Shown here in pieces: positions 30,405 through 39,064 of a stretch of DNA of 64,000 nt. The notes under the pieces were generated by a model that saw nothing but the letters and a program-made list of their open reading frames with translations, was not told the DNA's origin and made no database searches. The number at the start of each line of letters is the position of its first letter. Positions within the stretch are counted from its first letter, which is position 1. Source of the DNA: Lysobacter changpingensis (GTDB taxonomy: Bacteria > Pseudomonadota > Gammaproteobacteria > Xanthomonadales > Xanthomonadaceae); the NCBI RefSeq assembly GCF_017308985.1, contig NZ_JADWPE010000002.1, forward strand, positions 682,001 through 746,000. The letters run 5' to 3'. Position numbers and translations under genes: made by a program.

Positions 30405-32030
30405 TTGCCGACCGCCTCCGCCCGGCCGCCCATTGCCGCCGACGCCGACAGCGCGCTTCGCCGCGAGCTGTATTTCTTCACGCTGTACCGCCTGTTCGAG
30501 GCGGCGCTGCTGGTGTTCTTCCTGTTCGGACCGGCCACCGGGCTGGTCGAGCCGCTGCGCAACGAGCTGGGCGCGCGGTCGGTCGCCCTGTCCTACCTCT
30601 TCATCGCGGCCCTGCTGTTCGCCTTCGGCCGGCGCGGCGAGCTGCGCGCACAGACGCTGACCGGCATCGGCGCCGACCTGTTCTTCGGCCTGCTGGCCAT
30701 GCACGCGATGCCCGCCGCCGGCACCGGCATCGCGCTGATGCTGCTGTTCAACGTCGGCGCGGCCTCGCTGCTGCTGCCGGCGCGGTACGGCCTCGGCGCG
30801 GCGGTGGTGGCGGTGCTGGGCTTGTTCGGGGAGTTCATCTGGACCCAGTTCGACCCCGAAGGCAGCGACCGCACGCTGGCCGAGCCGATGATGTTCGCGG
30901 TGGGCTACATGGCGATCGCCACGCTCACCAGCATCCTCGGCCGGCAGATGCGCGAGAGCTACGACCTGGCCGAGCGCCGCGGCGCCGAGGCCGCGCACCT
31001 GGGCGAGATCAACGAGCTGATCATCCGCCGCCTTCGCACCGGCGTACTGCTGGTCGACCGCGGCGACCGCATCCGCCTGGCGAACGAAGCGGCGATGCTG
31101 CTGCTCGGCGACGCCGGCGAAAGCACCGATCTGCACGGGCAGCGCAGCCTCGCCGTGGCCGCGCCGGAACTCGCGCGACGCCTGGAACGCTGGCGCCAGG
31201 ACGGCAGCCACAACGACAGCCCGCTGCAGCTGGCGCCGGACCTTCCGGAAGTCGTGCCGCGCTTCACCCGACTGCTCGCCGGAAGCGAGCAGGTGCTGGT
31301 GTTCCTCGACGACACCTCGCTGCTCTCGCGCCACGCCGAATCGATGACGCTGGCGACGCTGGGCCGTTTCTCCGCGAGCCTCGCGCACGAGATCCGCAAT
31401 CCGCTGGCGGCGATCAACTACGCCGTGCAACTGCTGGAGGAATCCGACGACGTCCCCACCGCCGAGCGCCGCCTGCTGGAGATCATCCGCCAGCAGGGCA
31501 TCCGCATGAACGGCATCGTCGAGAACGTGCTGGGCATGGCGCGACGCGAACCGGCCAAGCCCGAGCACGTCGAACTGGTCGGCTTCGGGCGGCAGTTCGT
31601 CGAGGAATACCTCGCCAGCCACCCGCTGGACCTGGACACACTGCGCTGCACCTCCGTGGTCGCGCGACTGCCGGTGCTGATCGATCCGCGCCACCTGCAC
31701 CAGGTGCTCACCGTGCTGGTGTCCAACGCGCTGAGCTACGGGCGCATGCCGGGTGAACCGGCGCGGGTGACCGTCAGCGTGTATACGGATGACGCCGGGC
31801 TGCCGTGCATCGACGTGCTCGATCGCGGCCCCGGCATTCCCGAATCCGTGGCGACGCGGCTGTTCCGGCCGTTCTTCACCACCTCCAGCCACGGCACCGG
31901 GCTGGGCCTCTACATCGCGCGCGAGCTGTGCCGCGCGAATCAGGCCACGCTCGATTACGTCGCCATGCCGGGCGGTGGCGGATGCTTCCGCGTGCGGCTG
32001 ATCGGCAGCCACTCGCTGCTCGCATCCTGA
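30405..32030 (+). CDS. pilS: type IV pilus sensor histidine kinase PilS
   Basis: The 541-residue inner-membrane kinase controls pilin transcription with PilR. Six hydrophobic segments (about residues 28-180) form the sensor, followed by a PAS-like linker (about 205-300). The kinase core follows, with the phosphoacceptor His328 in SASLAHEIRNPLAAINYAV, the N box LVSNALSYGR, and the G boxes DRGPGIP and GTGLGLYIA. In Pseudomonas PilS senses pilin in the membrane; the same is likely here. The TTG start is supported by GGAAGGAA nine bases or less upstream; no better start precedes the first helix. Confidence 0.93.
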   Translation: MPTASARPPIAADADSALRRELYFFTLYRLFEAALLVFFLFGPATGLVEPLRNELGARSVALSYLFIAALLFAFGRRGELRAQTLTGIGADLFFGLLAMHAMPAAGTGIALMLLFNVGAASLLLPARYGLGAAVVAVLGLFGEFIWTQFDPEGSDRTLAEPMMFAVGYMAIATLTSILGRQMRESYDLAERRGAEAAHLGEINELIIRRLRTGVLLVDRGDRIRLANEAAMLLLGDAGESTDLHGQRSLAVAAPELARRLERWRQDGSHNDSPLQLAPDLPEVVPRFTRLLAGSEQVLVFLDDTSLLSRHAESMTLATLGRFSASLAHEIRNPLAAINYAVQLLEESDDVPTAERRLLEIIRQQGIRMNGIVENVLGMARREPAKPEHVELVGFGRQFVEEYLASHPLDLDTLRCTSVVARLPVLIDPRHLHQVLTVLVSNALSYGRMPGEPARVTVSVYTDDAGLPCIDVLDRGPGIPESVATRLFRPFFTTSSHGTGLGLYIARELCRANQATLDYVAMPGGGGCFRVRLIGSHSLLAS

Positions 32031-32127
32031 GGTGGCGTGCGCAATTCCAATGCCTGAACAGGCGAGACGACCGGCCGCGCTTGGCGCCCCGTGCGACCTT
32101 AAGTTATCGTGAAGGCCGGAGGAGAGG

Positions 32128-33588
32128 ATGGCCGAAACACGTAGTGCATTGGTGGTCGACGACGAACGCGACATCCGCGAACTGCTCGTCATGACCCTGG
32201 GCCGCATGGGCCTGCGATGCGACACCGCCTCCACCCTCGGCGAGGCGCGCGGGCAACTCGCGCGCAATCGCTATGACCTGTGCCTGACGGACATGCGCCT
32301 TCCGGACGGGTCGGGCATGGACCTGGTCGCCGAAATCAGCCAGAAGCATCCGGAAACCCCGGTCGCGATGATCACCGCCTTCGGCAACGTCGAAGCCGCG
32401 GTGGAAGCGCTGAAGGCCGGCGCCTTCGATTTCGTCGCCAAACCGGTGGACCTGGCCGTGCTGCGCGACCTCGTCCGCCACGCGCTGGATCTCAACGAAC
32501 GCCGCAAGAGCGCGCCGCCCGCCGACGCCGTGGCCGCGCGCCTGTACGGCCAGTCGCCGGCGATGGCGCAGCTTCGCGGGACCATCGCCAAGGTCGCCCG
32601 CAGCCAGGCGCCGGTGTACATCGTCGGCGAATCCGGCGTGGGCAAGGAACTCGTCGCCCGCACCATCCACGCCGAAGGCGCGCGTTCCACCGGGCCGTTC
32701 GTACCGGTGAACTGCGGCGCGATCCCGGCCGAGCTGATGGAAAGCGAGTTCTTCGGCCACAAGAAGGGCAGCTTCACCGGCGCGCATGCCGACAAGCCCG
32801 GCCTGTTCCAGACCGCCGACGGCGGCACGCTGTTCCTCGACGAGATCGCCGAGCTGCCGCTCGCCATGCAGGTGAAGCTGCTGCGCGCGATTCAGGAAAA
32901 ATCGATCCGTCCCGTCGGCGCGAATGCCGAGGTGCCGGTCGACGTGCGCATCCTCTCGGCCACGCACAAGGACCTGGCCGCGCTCGTCGCCGACGGCCGC
33001 TTCCGCCAGGACCTTTATTACCGCATCAACGTGATCGAACTGCGCGTGCCGCCGCTGCGCGAACGCCAGGACGATCTGCCCGGCCTCGCCGAGAAGGTGC
33101 TGCAGCGCCTGTCCGTCGCGCAGGGCCGCGTGTTCCCGCCGACGCTCAGCCCCGACGCGCTCGACGCGCTGCGTGCGTACGCCTTCCCGGGCAACGTGCG
33201 CGAGCTGGAGAACATCCTCGAGCGCGCGCTCGCCCTGGCCGAAGGCGACAGCCTGACGGCGGAGGACCTGCGCCTGCCGAAGCCGGCCGTGCCGGCGCCT
33301 TCGGCAGTCACGACATCGCCAGCGCCCGGCGCGCCCGCTGCGCCCGCAGCTCCGGCTTCGCCGCCGCTGATGGTCCCCGGCCAGCCCGCGCAGGCCATCG
33401 ACCCGCGCACGCTCAACCCGCGCGATACCGCCAGCAGCCCCCTGCCCTCGTACATCGAGGAAATCGAACGCGCCGCCATCCAGCAGGCGTTGCAGGAAAA
33501 CCGCTACAACAAGACCCGCACCGCCGCGGCGCTGGGCATCACCTTCCGCGCGTTGCGGTACAAGCTGAAGAAGCTGGGGATCGATTGA
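32128..33588 (+). CDS. pilR: sigma54-dependent response regulator PilR
   Basis: The 486-residue NtrC-type activator has a receiver domain (Asp55 in LCLTDMRLPDG, Lys105), an AAA+ domain with Walker A GESGVGKE (168-175), the sigma54-contact loop as GSFTGA (214-219) and Walker B GTLFLDE. A Pro/Ala linker (about 390-425) leads to a Fis-type HTH (NKTRTAAALGITFRALRYKL). It should activate the sigma54 promoter found upstream of pilA. A strong ribosome site GGAGGAGAGG precedes the ATG, 97 bases after pilS. Confidence 0.95.
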   Translation: MAETRSALVVDDERDIRELLVMTLGRMGLRCDTASTLGEARGQLARNRYDLCLTDMRLPDGSGMDLVAEISQKHPETPVAMITAFGNVEAAVEALKAGAFDFVAKPVDLAVLRDLVRHALDLNERRKSAPPADAVAARLYGQSPAMAQLRGTIAKVARSQAPVYIVGESGVGKELVARTIHAEGARSTGPFVPVNCGAIPAELMESEFFGHKKGSFTGAHADKPGLFQTADGGTLFLDEIAELPLAMQVKLLRAIQEKSIRPVGANAEVPVDVRILSATHKDLAALVADGRFRQDLYYRINVIELRVPPLRERQDDLPGLAEKVLQRLSVAQGRVFPPTLSPDALDALRAYAFPGNVRELENILERALALAEGDSLTAEDLRLPKPAVPAPSAVTTSPAPGAPAAPAAPASPPLMVPGQPAQAIDPRTLNPRDTASSPLPSYIEEIERAAIQQALQENRYNKTRTAAALGITFRALRYKLKKLGID

Positions 33589-33598
33589 GGGCATCGCA

Positions 33599-33622
33599 AC
33601 GCGACGCCTCGATGCGTCGCGT
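33599..33622 (+). terminator. possible terminator hairpin after pilR
   Basis: ACGCGACGC and GCGTCGCGT form a perfect 9-bp stem with a 6-base loop, 10 bases after the pilR stop. No T-run follows, so intrinsic termination is uncertain; it may protect the mRNA end. Confidence 0.4.
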
Positions 33623-33696
33623 CGGTCCGCGCTGATTGGTTCCGCGTGATCGGGTGCGATCGCGCGCGCATGTCCGCACTGGATCTCATGACGCTT

Positions 33697-33732
33697 TTGG
33701 TAGCCCGGGTAAGGCCATAGGCCGCACCCGGG
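33697..33732 (+). repeat. variant TAGCCCGGG-family repeat
   Basis: The ends match the dispersed family, but the centre reads AAGGCCATAGGCC instead of AAGCGAAGCG, like the copy at 17937-17970. Single forward copy. Confidence 0.75.
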
Positions 33733-33852
33733 GCCGCCGCGGCTCCGCATGACGGTCGCCACCTCCGCCGCTATGAGCCCCGAAAGTAGGCTCTCCCCCC
33801 ACATCCGGCCGTACGCATCCGTACAACCCTGTCCGGAAATCCCGCACAGGAC

Positions 33853-33896
33853 TGACGCAAATGGTCAGCCCCTGAGTTGCGTGACAATTTGCGTCA
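33853..33896. promoter_or_regulatory. candidate PilR upstream activator sites
   Basis: A perfect 10-bp inverted repeat (TGACGCAAAT at 33853-33862 and ATTTGCGTCA at 33887-33896) with a third related half-site TTGCGTGAC (33877-33885) lies about 90-135 bases upstream of the sigma54 -12 element. This is where NtrC-type activators usually bind. Assignment to PilR is inference from position. Confidence 0.5.
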
Positions 33897-33971
33897 CCCG
33901 ACGTTTGGCGGCTTCTGACATTTAGCGTGATGTCATCTCCAGTTCAGCACGCCCATGTGCGGAAAAGCTTG

Positions 33972-33987
33972 TTGGCACGGCTTATGC
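33972..33987 (+). promoter_or_regulatory. sigma54-type promoter of pilA
   Basis: TTGGCACG followed by ATGC gives GG and GC dinucleotides 12 bases apart, matching the -24/-12 pattern TGGCAC-N5-TTGC with one mismatch in the -12 element. It lies about 98 bases upstream of the pilA ATG, downstream of the pilSR genes that encode a sigma54-dependent regulator. Confidence 0.75.
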
Positions 33988-34084
33988 GTGTACCTTTGCG
34001 GCACGTGCAAGTGGGCACGGCTGCCGAGGACCGGAAAGTCCGGCCCACAGGCACGTGAAGTTCAACACTCCTAGGGGAAATCGT

Positions 34085-34555
34085 ATGAAGAAGCAGCAGG
34101 GCTTTACCCTCATCGAACTGATGATCGTCGTCGCGATCATCGGCATCCTGGCCGCCATCGCGCTGCCGGCCTACCAGACCTACACCATCAAGGCCAAGGT
34201 GTCGGAAGCGATCCTGGCGGCCAGCCAGTGCCGCACGACGGTGGCCGAGGTGTACCAGAGCGCCAGCGGCACCGCGCTGCCGGGCGCCGGCGAGTGGGGC
34301 TGCGAAACCACCACGGCGACCAAGTTCGTGGCCTCCGTCGCTACCGACGGCGTCGGCAAGATCACCGTCACCACCAGTGCTGACGGCAGCCTGGGCGATG
34401 CGGCCAGCACCACGATCGACCTGATCCCGATGGCCGGCAACCCGCCGGCGGCTGCCACGGCGAACAACATCGGTGAGCAGATCACCGCCTTCGATTGCAA
34501 GCCGGGCACCACCTCCGGCATCGACCCCAAGTTCCTGCCGGGTTCGTGCAAGTAA
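34085..34555 (+). CDS. pilA: type IV major pilin PilA
   Basis: The 156-residue type IVa prepilin has a short leader MKKQQG cut before Phe7 by PilD, the mature N-terminal helix [20 protein letters not shown] with Glu5 of the mature form (Glu11), and four cysteines (49, 73, 138, 155). Cys138 and Cys155 would close the C-terminal D-loop; the Cys49/Cys73 pair is an additional possible bridge. The globular part is rich in Thr, Ser and Ala, giving many possible O-glycosylation sites. AGGGGA precedes the ATG; an earlier in-frame ATG would add an odd leader. Followed by a terminator and the glycosylation-type genes. Confidence 0.96.
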   Translation: MKKQQGFTLIELMIVVAIIGILAAIALPAYQTYTIKAKVSEAILAASQCRTTVAEVYQSASGTALPGAGEWGCETTTATKFVASVATDGVGKITVTTSADGSLGDAASTTIDLIPMAGNPPAAATANNIGEQITAFDCKPGTTSGIDPKFLPGSCK

Positions 34556-34574
34556 TCGCAATTGTCAGTTGAAC

Positions 34575-34608
34575 AAAAACCCCGGCTTCGGTCGGGGTTT
34601 TTTTTGGC
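34575..34608 (+). terminator. rho-independent terminator of pilA
   Basis: ACCCCG/CGGGGT stem (34579-34598) extended by an A-run and followed by eight or more T residues, 20 bases after the pilA stop. It should make pilA a mostly monocistronic transcript, with the following genes expressed by read-through or from their own promoter. Confidence 0.9.
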
Positions 34609-34695
34609 AAACTAATCTTGGGGTTCGCAGCCGTGGGTTACCGGCTGCCGTTTGAAGTCGATCGGCCATCAGCCGACCGGAACGGGGAGTTTCGC

Positions 34696-36711
34696 ATGGT
34701 ACAAGCCATGGATCGCGCGAGAGCGCATCCCATCGACGACGCTGCATCCTTGCGGCTGCCACGCGAGGCTACGGCTGCGACGGTGATCGCGATCCTGGCA
34801 TCGCTCTGGATCTTCTGCGCAGGCAAGGACGCCAGCTGGGACGTCTTCAATCATCACTATTACATCCCCTTCGCGTGGATGACGGGCCGTATCGACGCCG
34901 ACTTCTTCGGTGCCGGACCGCAGAGTTACCAGAACCCGCTGGGTTACCTGCCGTTCTATGTGCTGGTCTCTGCAGGCCTGCCCTCCTGGGTCGTAGGGCT
35001 GCTGCTTGGGCTTCTACATGCACTGGCCATCTATTTCGTCTGGCGGATTACGGGCGCACTGTGGACCCATGAACGCAAGGCGGTGTTGTGGCGAACCCTC
35101 GCCACCGCACTTGCGGCAGTCTCGCCCTCTTTCCTCATGACCTTGGGCACGTCCTCCGCGGACCCGATTTCAGCGGTCCTCGTGCTAGGCGGCATCTGGT
35201 GCCTCGTTTCGCTGAACGGACGCCGCTCGCCATGGATAGCCATAGCGGCCGGCACGCTGATCGGATTGGCCTTTGCCATCAAGTTGAGCAACGCCATCTT
35301 CGTTGCCGCAGCCGGCGCAATGGCCATCTGGCAAACCGCACGCGGCCGACTCCCGGTTGCGTCGCTGCTGCTTTGCGCCATGGGAGGCGCAGTGGGCGTC
35401 GCGGCAGGCATGGGGTGGCATGCCTGGGTGCTCTGGGAACATTTCGGCAACCCGGTATTCCCATTCGCCAACAACATCTTCCACTCGCCGCACGTGTCGA
35501 CGCAGCCGCTCATGGCGCGGCGCTTCATGCCCGACTCGCCGTTGCAGTGGATCTCGCGGCTATGGGAAATGGCGTCCATGCGGCGCTATGTCTACCAGGA
35601 GACCTTCGCTCCCGATATCCGCCCTGCCCTCGCCTTGATGGTGACACTGGGCGGAGTACTGATCGCCGTTCATCGCCTTGTCCGGCGTCGAACGCAAGCT
35701 ACGTCAAATCATGTCTCGCGATGGTCGGGGGCCGACGCCGATCTCGCCGTTTTCTGCATCGTTGCCTATGTCGGATGGCTGGCCACGTCCGGTAACGGGC
35801 GTTATGCGTTGGCGCTGCTGATGCTGATGGGGCTGTGGCTGGCGCGCGCCTGCTACCTGGTCATGCCGGACAAGCTTGCGCGTAGCCTCGCGCTCATCGT
35901 GATTCCGCTGCAGTTGGCTCATTTCGTTTCCGGCCAGGACGTCCGCATCGCAGCGGAGCCGTGGACGAACGCGTCTTACCTTCCGGTCGAAGTGCCGGAA
36001 AAGCTAGCCGACACTCCGTATCTGCACCTGGTTGTCGGCGGCTCACAAACGAATGCATCGCTCGCAGCGTTCTTCCATCGTAACGGTGCGCTGATCAATC
36101 CCATTGGGCAGATGTCCCTTCCAATGCACGGCGCGAACGGCGACCAACTCAAGCGACGCTTCGAACGATGGAAGGGCCGAACGAGACTGCTGTTTCCGGC
36201 TTTTCCCGCAGTGAGCAAGCAGGATCGCCTTCGAAACGCGGTCGCCGTGATGATCCGGCGGTTGGGATTTACCGTCGATTGGAGCGATTGCGTGCAGGTC
36301 CGCTATCGAGCCGCAACCGCTCCTGATGATTCGAGTTACTGGTGGATTCACCAGAAGTTCCTGCCGGGCAAACTCGATCGCCAGCTCACGAGCTGCGCCT
36401 TGATTGCGGCCCCCATCCTGCCGACAACGATCGACCCCATGAACGAGAAGGCAGAACGCGTATTCGCGTTGCTCGAACGCGAATGCCCCCTCGTCTATGG
36501 GCCGTCTCCGCCAGTTACCGAGCGGGCACCGAACGCCTGGGAACGTCTATACGCAAACACCGACACTGTCGTGGTCGTCTCTCCGACCAAGGGTGTGCTC
36601 GCCTCGCGCGAGCGCGTGCTGTCCATCCGCTACCTGGGCACGATCGATGAAGTGCTCGAAGGTCGCGGTGATCTTCAATGCAAGTTGTGGCCGCTGTCCA
36701 CGCCGGAATGA
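34696..36711 (+). CDS. membrane GT-C-type glycosyltransferase, candidate pilin glycosyltransferase
   Basis: The 671-residue inner-membrane protein has about 10-11 hydrophobic helices from residue 27 to about 420, then a C-terminal domain of about 250 residues that is largely polar. The first outer loop has acidic residues (Asp45, Asp49 in GKDASWDVFNHHYY) and the segment GPQSYQNPLGYLPFY, the layout of GT-C enzymes (GT39/GT87-like) that take sugar from a polyprenyl-phosphate carrier. No named family signature is certain. It starts 141 bases after pilA, behind its terminator, with GGGGAG upstream. PilA may be the acceptor, as for TfpW in Pseudomonas; this is inference from place and topology. 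Base composition looks less GC-biased than in neighbours. Confidence 0.65.
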   Translation: MVQAMDRARAHPIDDAASLRLPREATAATVIAILASLWIFCAGKDASWDVFNHHYYIPFAWMTGRIDADFFGAGPQSYQNPLGYLPFYVLVSAGLPSWVVGLLLGLLHALAIYFVWRITGALWTHERKAVLWRTLATALAAVSPSFLMTLGTSSADPISAVLVLGGIWCLVSLNGRRSPWIAIAAGTLIGLAFAIKLSNAIFVAAAGAMAIWQTARGRLPVASLLLCAMGGAVGVAAGMGWHAWVLWEHFGNPVFPFANNIFHSPHVSTQPLMARRFMPDSPLQWISRLWEMASMRRYVYQETFAPDIRPALALMVTLGGVLIAVHRLVRRRTQATSNHVSRWSGADADLAVFCIVAYVGWLATSGNGRYALALLMLMGLWLARACYLVMPDKLARSLALIVIPLQLAHFVSGQDVRIAAEPWTNASYLPVEVPEKLADTPYLHLVVGGSQTNASLAAFFHRNGALINPIGQMSLPMHGANGDQLKRRFERWKGRTRLLFPAFPAVSKQDRLRNAVAVMIRRLGFTVDWSDCVQVRYRAATAPDDSSYWWIHQKFLPGKLDRQLTSCALIAAPILPTTIDPMNEKAERVFALLERECPLVYGPSPPVTERAPNAWERLYANTDTVVVVSPTKGVLASRERVLSIRYLGTIDEVLEGRGDLQCKLWPLSTPE

Positions 36712-36712
36712 C

Positions 36713-37894
36713 ATGGCTCCCATGAGCAACGAACTCGAGCTCACCATCCTGCTGCCCTGCCTCAACGAGGCCGAAACGATCGAGCGCTGCGTGCGCAAGG
36801 CGCGCGATTTCCTTTCGAACCATGGCGTCGCAGGCGAAGTGCTCGTGGCCGACAACGGCTCTACGGACGGCTCCCAGGCGCTGGCCATCGCAGCCGGCGC
36901 GCGAGTCGAGAGCATCGCGGAACGCGGTTACGGCGGGGCGCTCAGGGGAGGCATCGCGGCGGCGCGGAGTCGCTTCGTGGTGATGGGGGACGCCGATGAC
37001 AGTTACGACTTCTCCTCCTTGCAGGGCATCCTCGAAGCCCTGCGCGATGGCGCCGACCTGGTGATGGGGAACCGGTTCAAGGGAGGAATCCAGCCCGGGG
37101 CGATGCCGCTGCTTCACCGGTACCTCGGCAATCCCGTCCTGAGCTTCCTCGGCCGACTCTTCTACCGCGTGCCGATCGGAGACTTTCACTGCGGGCTGCG
37201 TGGCTTCCGCAGGGAGTCCATCCGATCGCTGGGCCTGTCCACGCCGGGGATGGAATTCGCCAGCGAAATGGTGGTCAAGAGCGCACTCAACCGGCTCCGC
37301 ATCGCTGAAGTGCCGGTCACGCTGTCGCCCGACGGACGCTCCAGGCCACCACACTTGCGAACATGGCGCGATGGTTGGCGCCATCTGCGCTTCCTCCTGC
37401 TCTATAGCCCCCGCTGGCTTTTCCTCATTCCGGGCCTGTTACTTGCCGTTGCCGGCATGCTGGGCATGGCCGCGATCGCGTTCCACTCCGTCGCGATCGG
37501 CAACCTGGGACTGGACATCCACACGCTCTCGTACGCGGGCGCCGCGATCACGCTCGGTGTGCAGATGGTCGTTTTCGCGATCCTGACCAAGCTGATGGGC
37601 GTTCGCAACGGCTGGCTTCCGATTTCCCCACTGCAGCAACGATGGCTGTCGCGACTCACGCTGGAACGATGCCTGATCGCATCGGCGTTGCTGTTCGCCA
37701 CAGGCATCATGCTGTCGTTGCATGCCGTCTCGCTGTGGGCTGCCACCGACTTCGGCCCGTTGGCGCCAAGGGAAACGATGCGTTGGGTCATCCCGTCCGT
37801 CACGATGATGGCGGTAGCCGGCGAGGTTGGCCTGGCCGCGTTCTTCCTGGAAGCGCTCCGGCTCCCCTCGGAACGGCGTGAAGAACGTGTCTGA
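36713..37894 (+). CDS. membrane-anchored family 2 glycosyltransferase (polyprenyl-phosphate-sugar synthase type)
   Basis: The 393-residue protein has an N-terminal GT2 domain (LTILLPCLNEAETIERCV, ADNGSTDGS, metal-binding GDADDSYDF around Asp93-Asp96, and the acceptor segment HCGLRGFRRESI), then four C-terminal hydrophobic helices (about 240-385). This is the GtrB/DPM1 arrangement that moves a hexose from a nucleotide sugar to polyprenyl phosphate on the cytoplasmic face. Start is ambiguous between 36713 and 36722 (MSNELELTILL); neither has a strong ribosome site. It follows the GT-C gene after 1 base. Confidence 0.78.
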   Translation: MAPMSNELELTILLPCLNEAETIERCVRKARDFLSNHGVAGEVLVADNGSTDGSQALAIAAGARVESIAERGYGGALRGGIAAARSRFVVMGDADDSYDFSSLQGILEALRDGADLVMGNRFKGGIQPGAMPLLHRYLGNPVLSFLGRLFYRVPIGDFHCGLRGFRRESIRSLGLSTPGMEFASEMVVKSALNRLRIAEVPVTLSPDGRSRPPHLRTWRDGWRHLRFLLLYSPRWLFLIPGLLLAVAGMLGMAAIAFHSVAIGNLGLDIHTLSYAGAAITLGVQMVVFAILTKLMGVRNGWLPISPLQQRWLSRLTLERCLIASALLFATGIMLSLHAVSLWAATDFGPLAPRETMRWVIPSVTMMAVAGEVGLAAFFLEALRLPSERREERV

Positions 37895-38681
37895 CCAGCA
37901 TGCCTTCGTCGTCCTCGCGTATGGACGCTCGCCTTACCTCGAGGAATGCCTTCGATCACTGGCGACGCAATCGCTACCATCGCGAGTGATCGTCAGCACC
38001 TCCACGCCCTTCGAGGGACTCGACGAACTGTGTCGCCGGCATGGAGCGGCCCTGCATGTACACGGTCCAAACCGTGGCATCGGCCCCGATTGGAATGCCG
38101 CGCTCAGAGCGGCGGGGGATGCGCGCCTGGTGACGCTCGCCCATCAGGACGACCTGTACCTGCCGGACTTCGTTCGCACGGTCGTGGACGCCCATGGCGC
38201 CACGCCGGCTGCGGCGTTCTCGTTCTGCGATTCGGAAGAAGTGTGGCCGGATGGGCGGGTGCGTACCTGGGGCTTGAATCACCGCATCAAGCGCCTCCTG
38301 ATCGCAATGGCCACCTTTGGTGCGGGCACGATGCGCGGGCAGCTTCGTCGGCAGTTGCTGCTGGGGTTCGGCAACCCGATCATCTGCGCCACCGTCACTT
38401 TCGACCGGTCCGTCGCACCCACCTTCGCCTTTCGCGAGGATCTGCGCACGAACATGGACTGGCTGGCGTGGAGCACCTTGTCCCGCCATGCGCCCGTGAT
38501 CCGCGTCCGGCGGGCATTAGTCCGCCGACGTGTTCACGAGGCCAGCGAGACGGCACGCTGCATTGTCGACGGGAGCCGGCTGGCCGAAGATAGGATGATC
38601 TTCGCGTCCCTATGGCCGTCCACCCTTGCGCGGGGCATCGCGGCGGTTTACCGCCTTTCCTATCGTGGATACCTGAGTTGA
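37878..38681 (+). CDS. family 2 glycosyltransferase
   Basis: The 267-residue protein has a GT2-A-like N-terminus (AYGRSPYLEECLRSLATQSL), HGPNRGIGPDWNAAL and an acidic metal-site motif HQDDLY (Asp91, Asp92). It has no membrane helix, so it acts at the cytoplasmic face. The sugar and acceptor are unknown. No ATG is available near the start of homology; GTG at 37878 (17-base overlap with the preceding gene) or at 37887 are both possible. The end overlaps the next start by 4 bases (TTGA). Confidence 0.75.
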   Translation: MKNVSDQHAFVVLAYGRSPYLEECLRSLATQSLPSRVIVSTSTPFEGLDELCRRHGAALHVHGPNRGIGPDWNAALRAAGDARLVTLAHQDDLYLPDFVRTVVDAHGATPAAAFSFCDSEEVWPDGRVRTWGLNHRIKRLLIAMATFGAGTMRGQLRRQLLLGFGNPIICATVTFDRSVAPTFAFREDLRTNMDWLAWSTLSRHAPVIRVRRALVRRRVHEASETARCIVDGSRLAEDRMIFASLWPSTLARGIAAVYRLSYRGYLS

Positions 38682-39055
38682 ACGTCCTGACCTATCTGCT
38701 GATCGCCGTCAGCACGTTGTGCACGCTGTCGGCACAATTGATGCTGAAAAAGGTCATCGTGGACCCGGCGACCCGCGAGGCGATGGCCGCCGGCCCGACG
38801 AGCTTCATCCTCTCGGCCGCCATGCATCCTTTCACCTGGCTGGCACTTTGCCTGCAGGTGGGCGGCTATGTCGTCTGGTTCTTCGTGCTCAGTCGCGAGC
38901 GTCTTGCGGTGTCCTTCGCGCTTTCCGGCTCGCTCTTCTACATTCTCACGGCGCTTGCGGCCTGGCACTTCTACTCGGAAAGGCTCACGCCCTACCAGTG
39001 GTCGGGCATCATCTTCATTTCCATCGGCGTGATGCTCATCGCCCGGCAGGGCTGA
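38678..39055 (+). CDS. small four-helix transporter (EamA/SMR-like), candidate lipid-sugar flippase
   Basis: This 125-residue protein consists of four hydrophobic helices (about 2-22, 39-63, 67-90, 97-120), like the small multidrug resistance fold and the ArnE/ArnF flippase subunits. The first helix, LIAVSTLCTLSAQLMLKKVI, resembles that group. Among glycosyltransferases such proteins usually flip an undecaprenyl-phosphate sugar across the inner membrane; here that is inference. TTG start overlapping the previous stop as TTGA; homology begins right after it. Confidence 0.72.
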   Translation: MNVLTYLLIAVSTLCTLSAQLMLKKVIVDPATREAMAAGPTSFILSAAMHPFTWLALCLQVGGYVVWFFVLSRERLAVSFALSGSLFYILTALAAWHFYSERLTPYQWSGIIFISIGVMLIARQG

Positions 39056-39064
39056 AGGACGACT

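Larger units (their letters stand above)
33589..34084. other. 496-bp pilR-pilA intergenic region
   Basis: No credible gene is seen. It holds, in order, a 9-bp-stem hairpin just after pilR (33599-33622), a variant TAGCCCGGG-type repeat (33697-33732), the upstream repeats of the pilA control region (33853-33896), the sigma54 promoter (33972-33987) and the pilA leader. Confidence 0.75.

Noticed and set aside
34055-34084. Earlier ATG for pilA
   Set aside because: It would put ten odd residues ahead of the prepilin leader; the ATG at 34085 has a good ribosome site and a normal six-residue leader.
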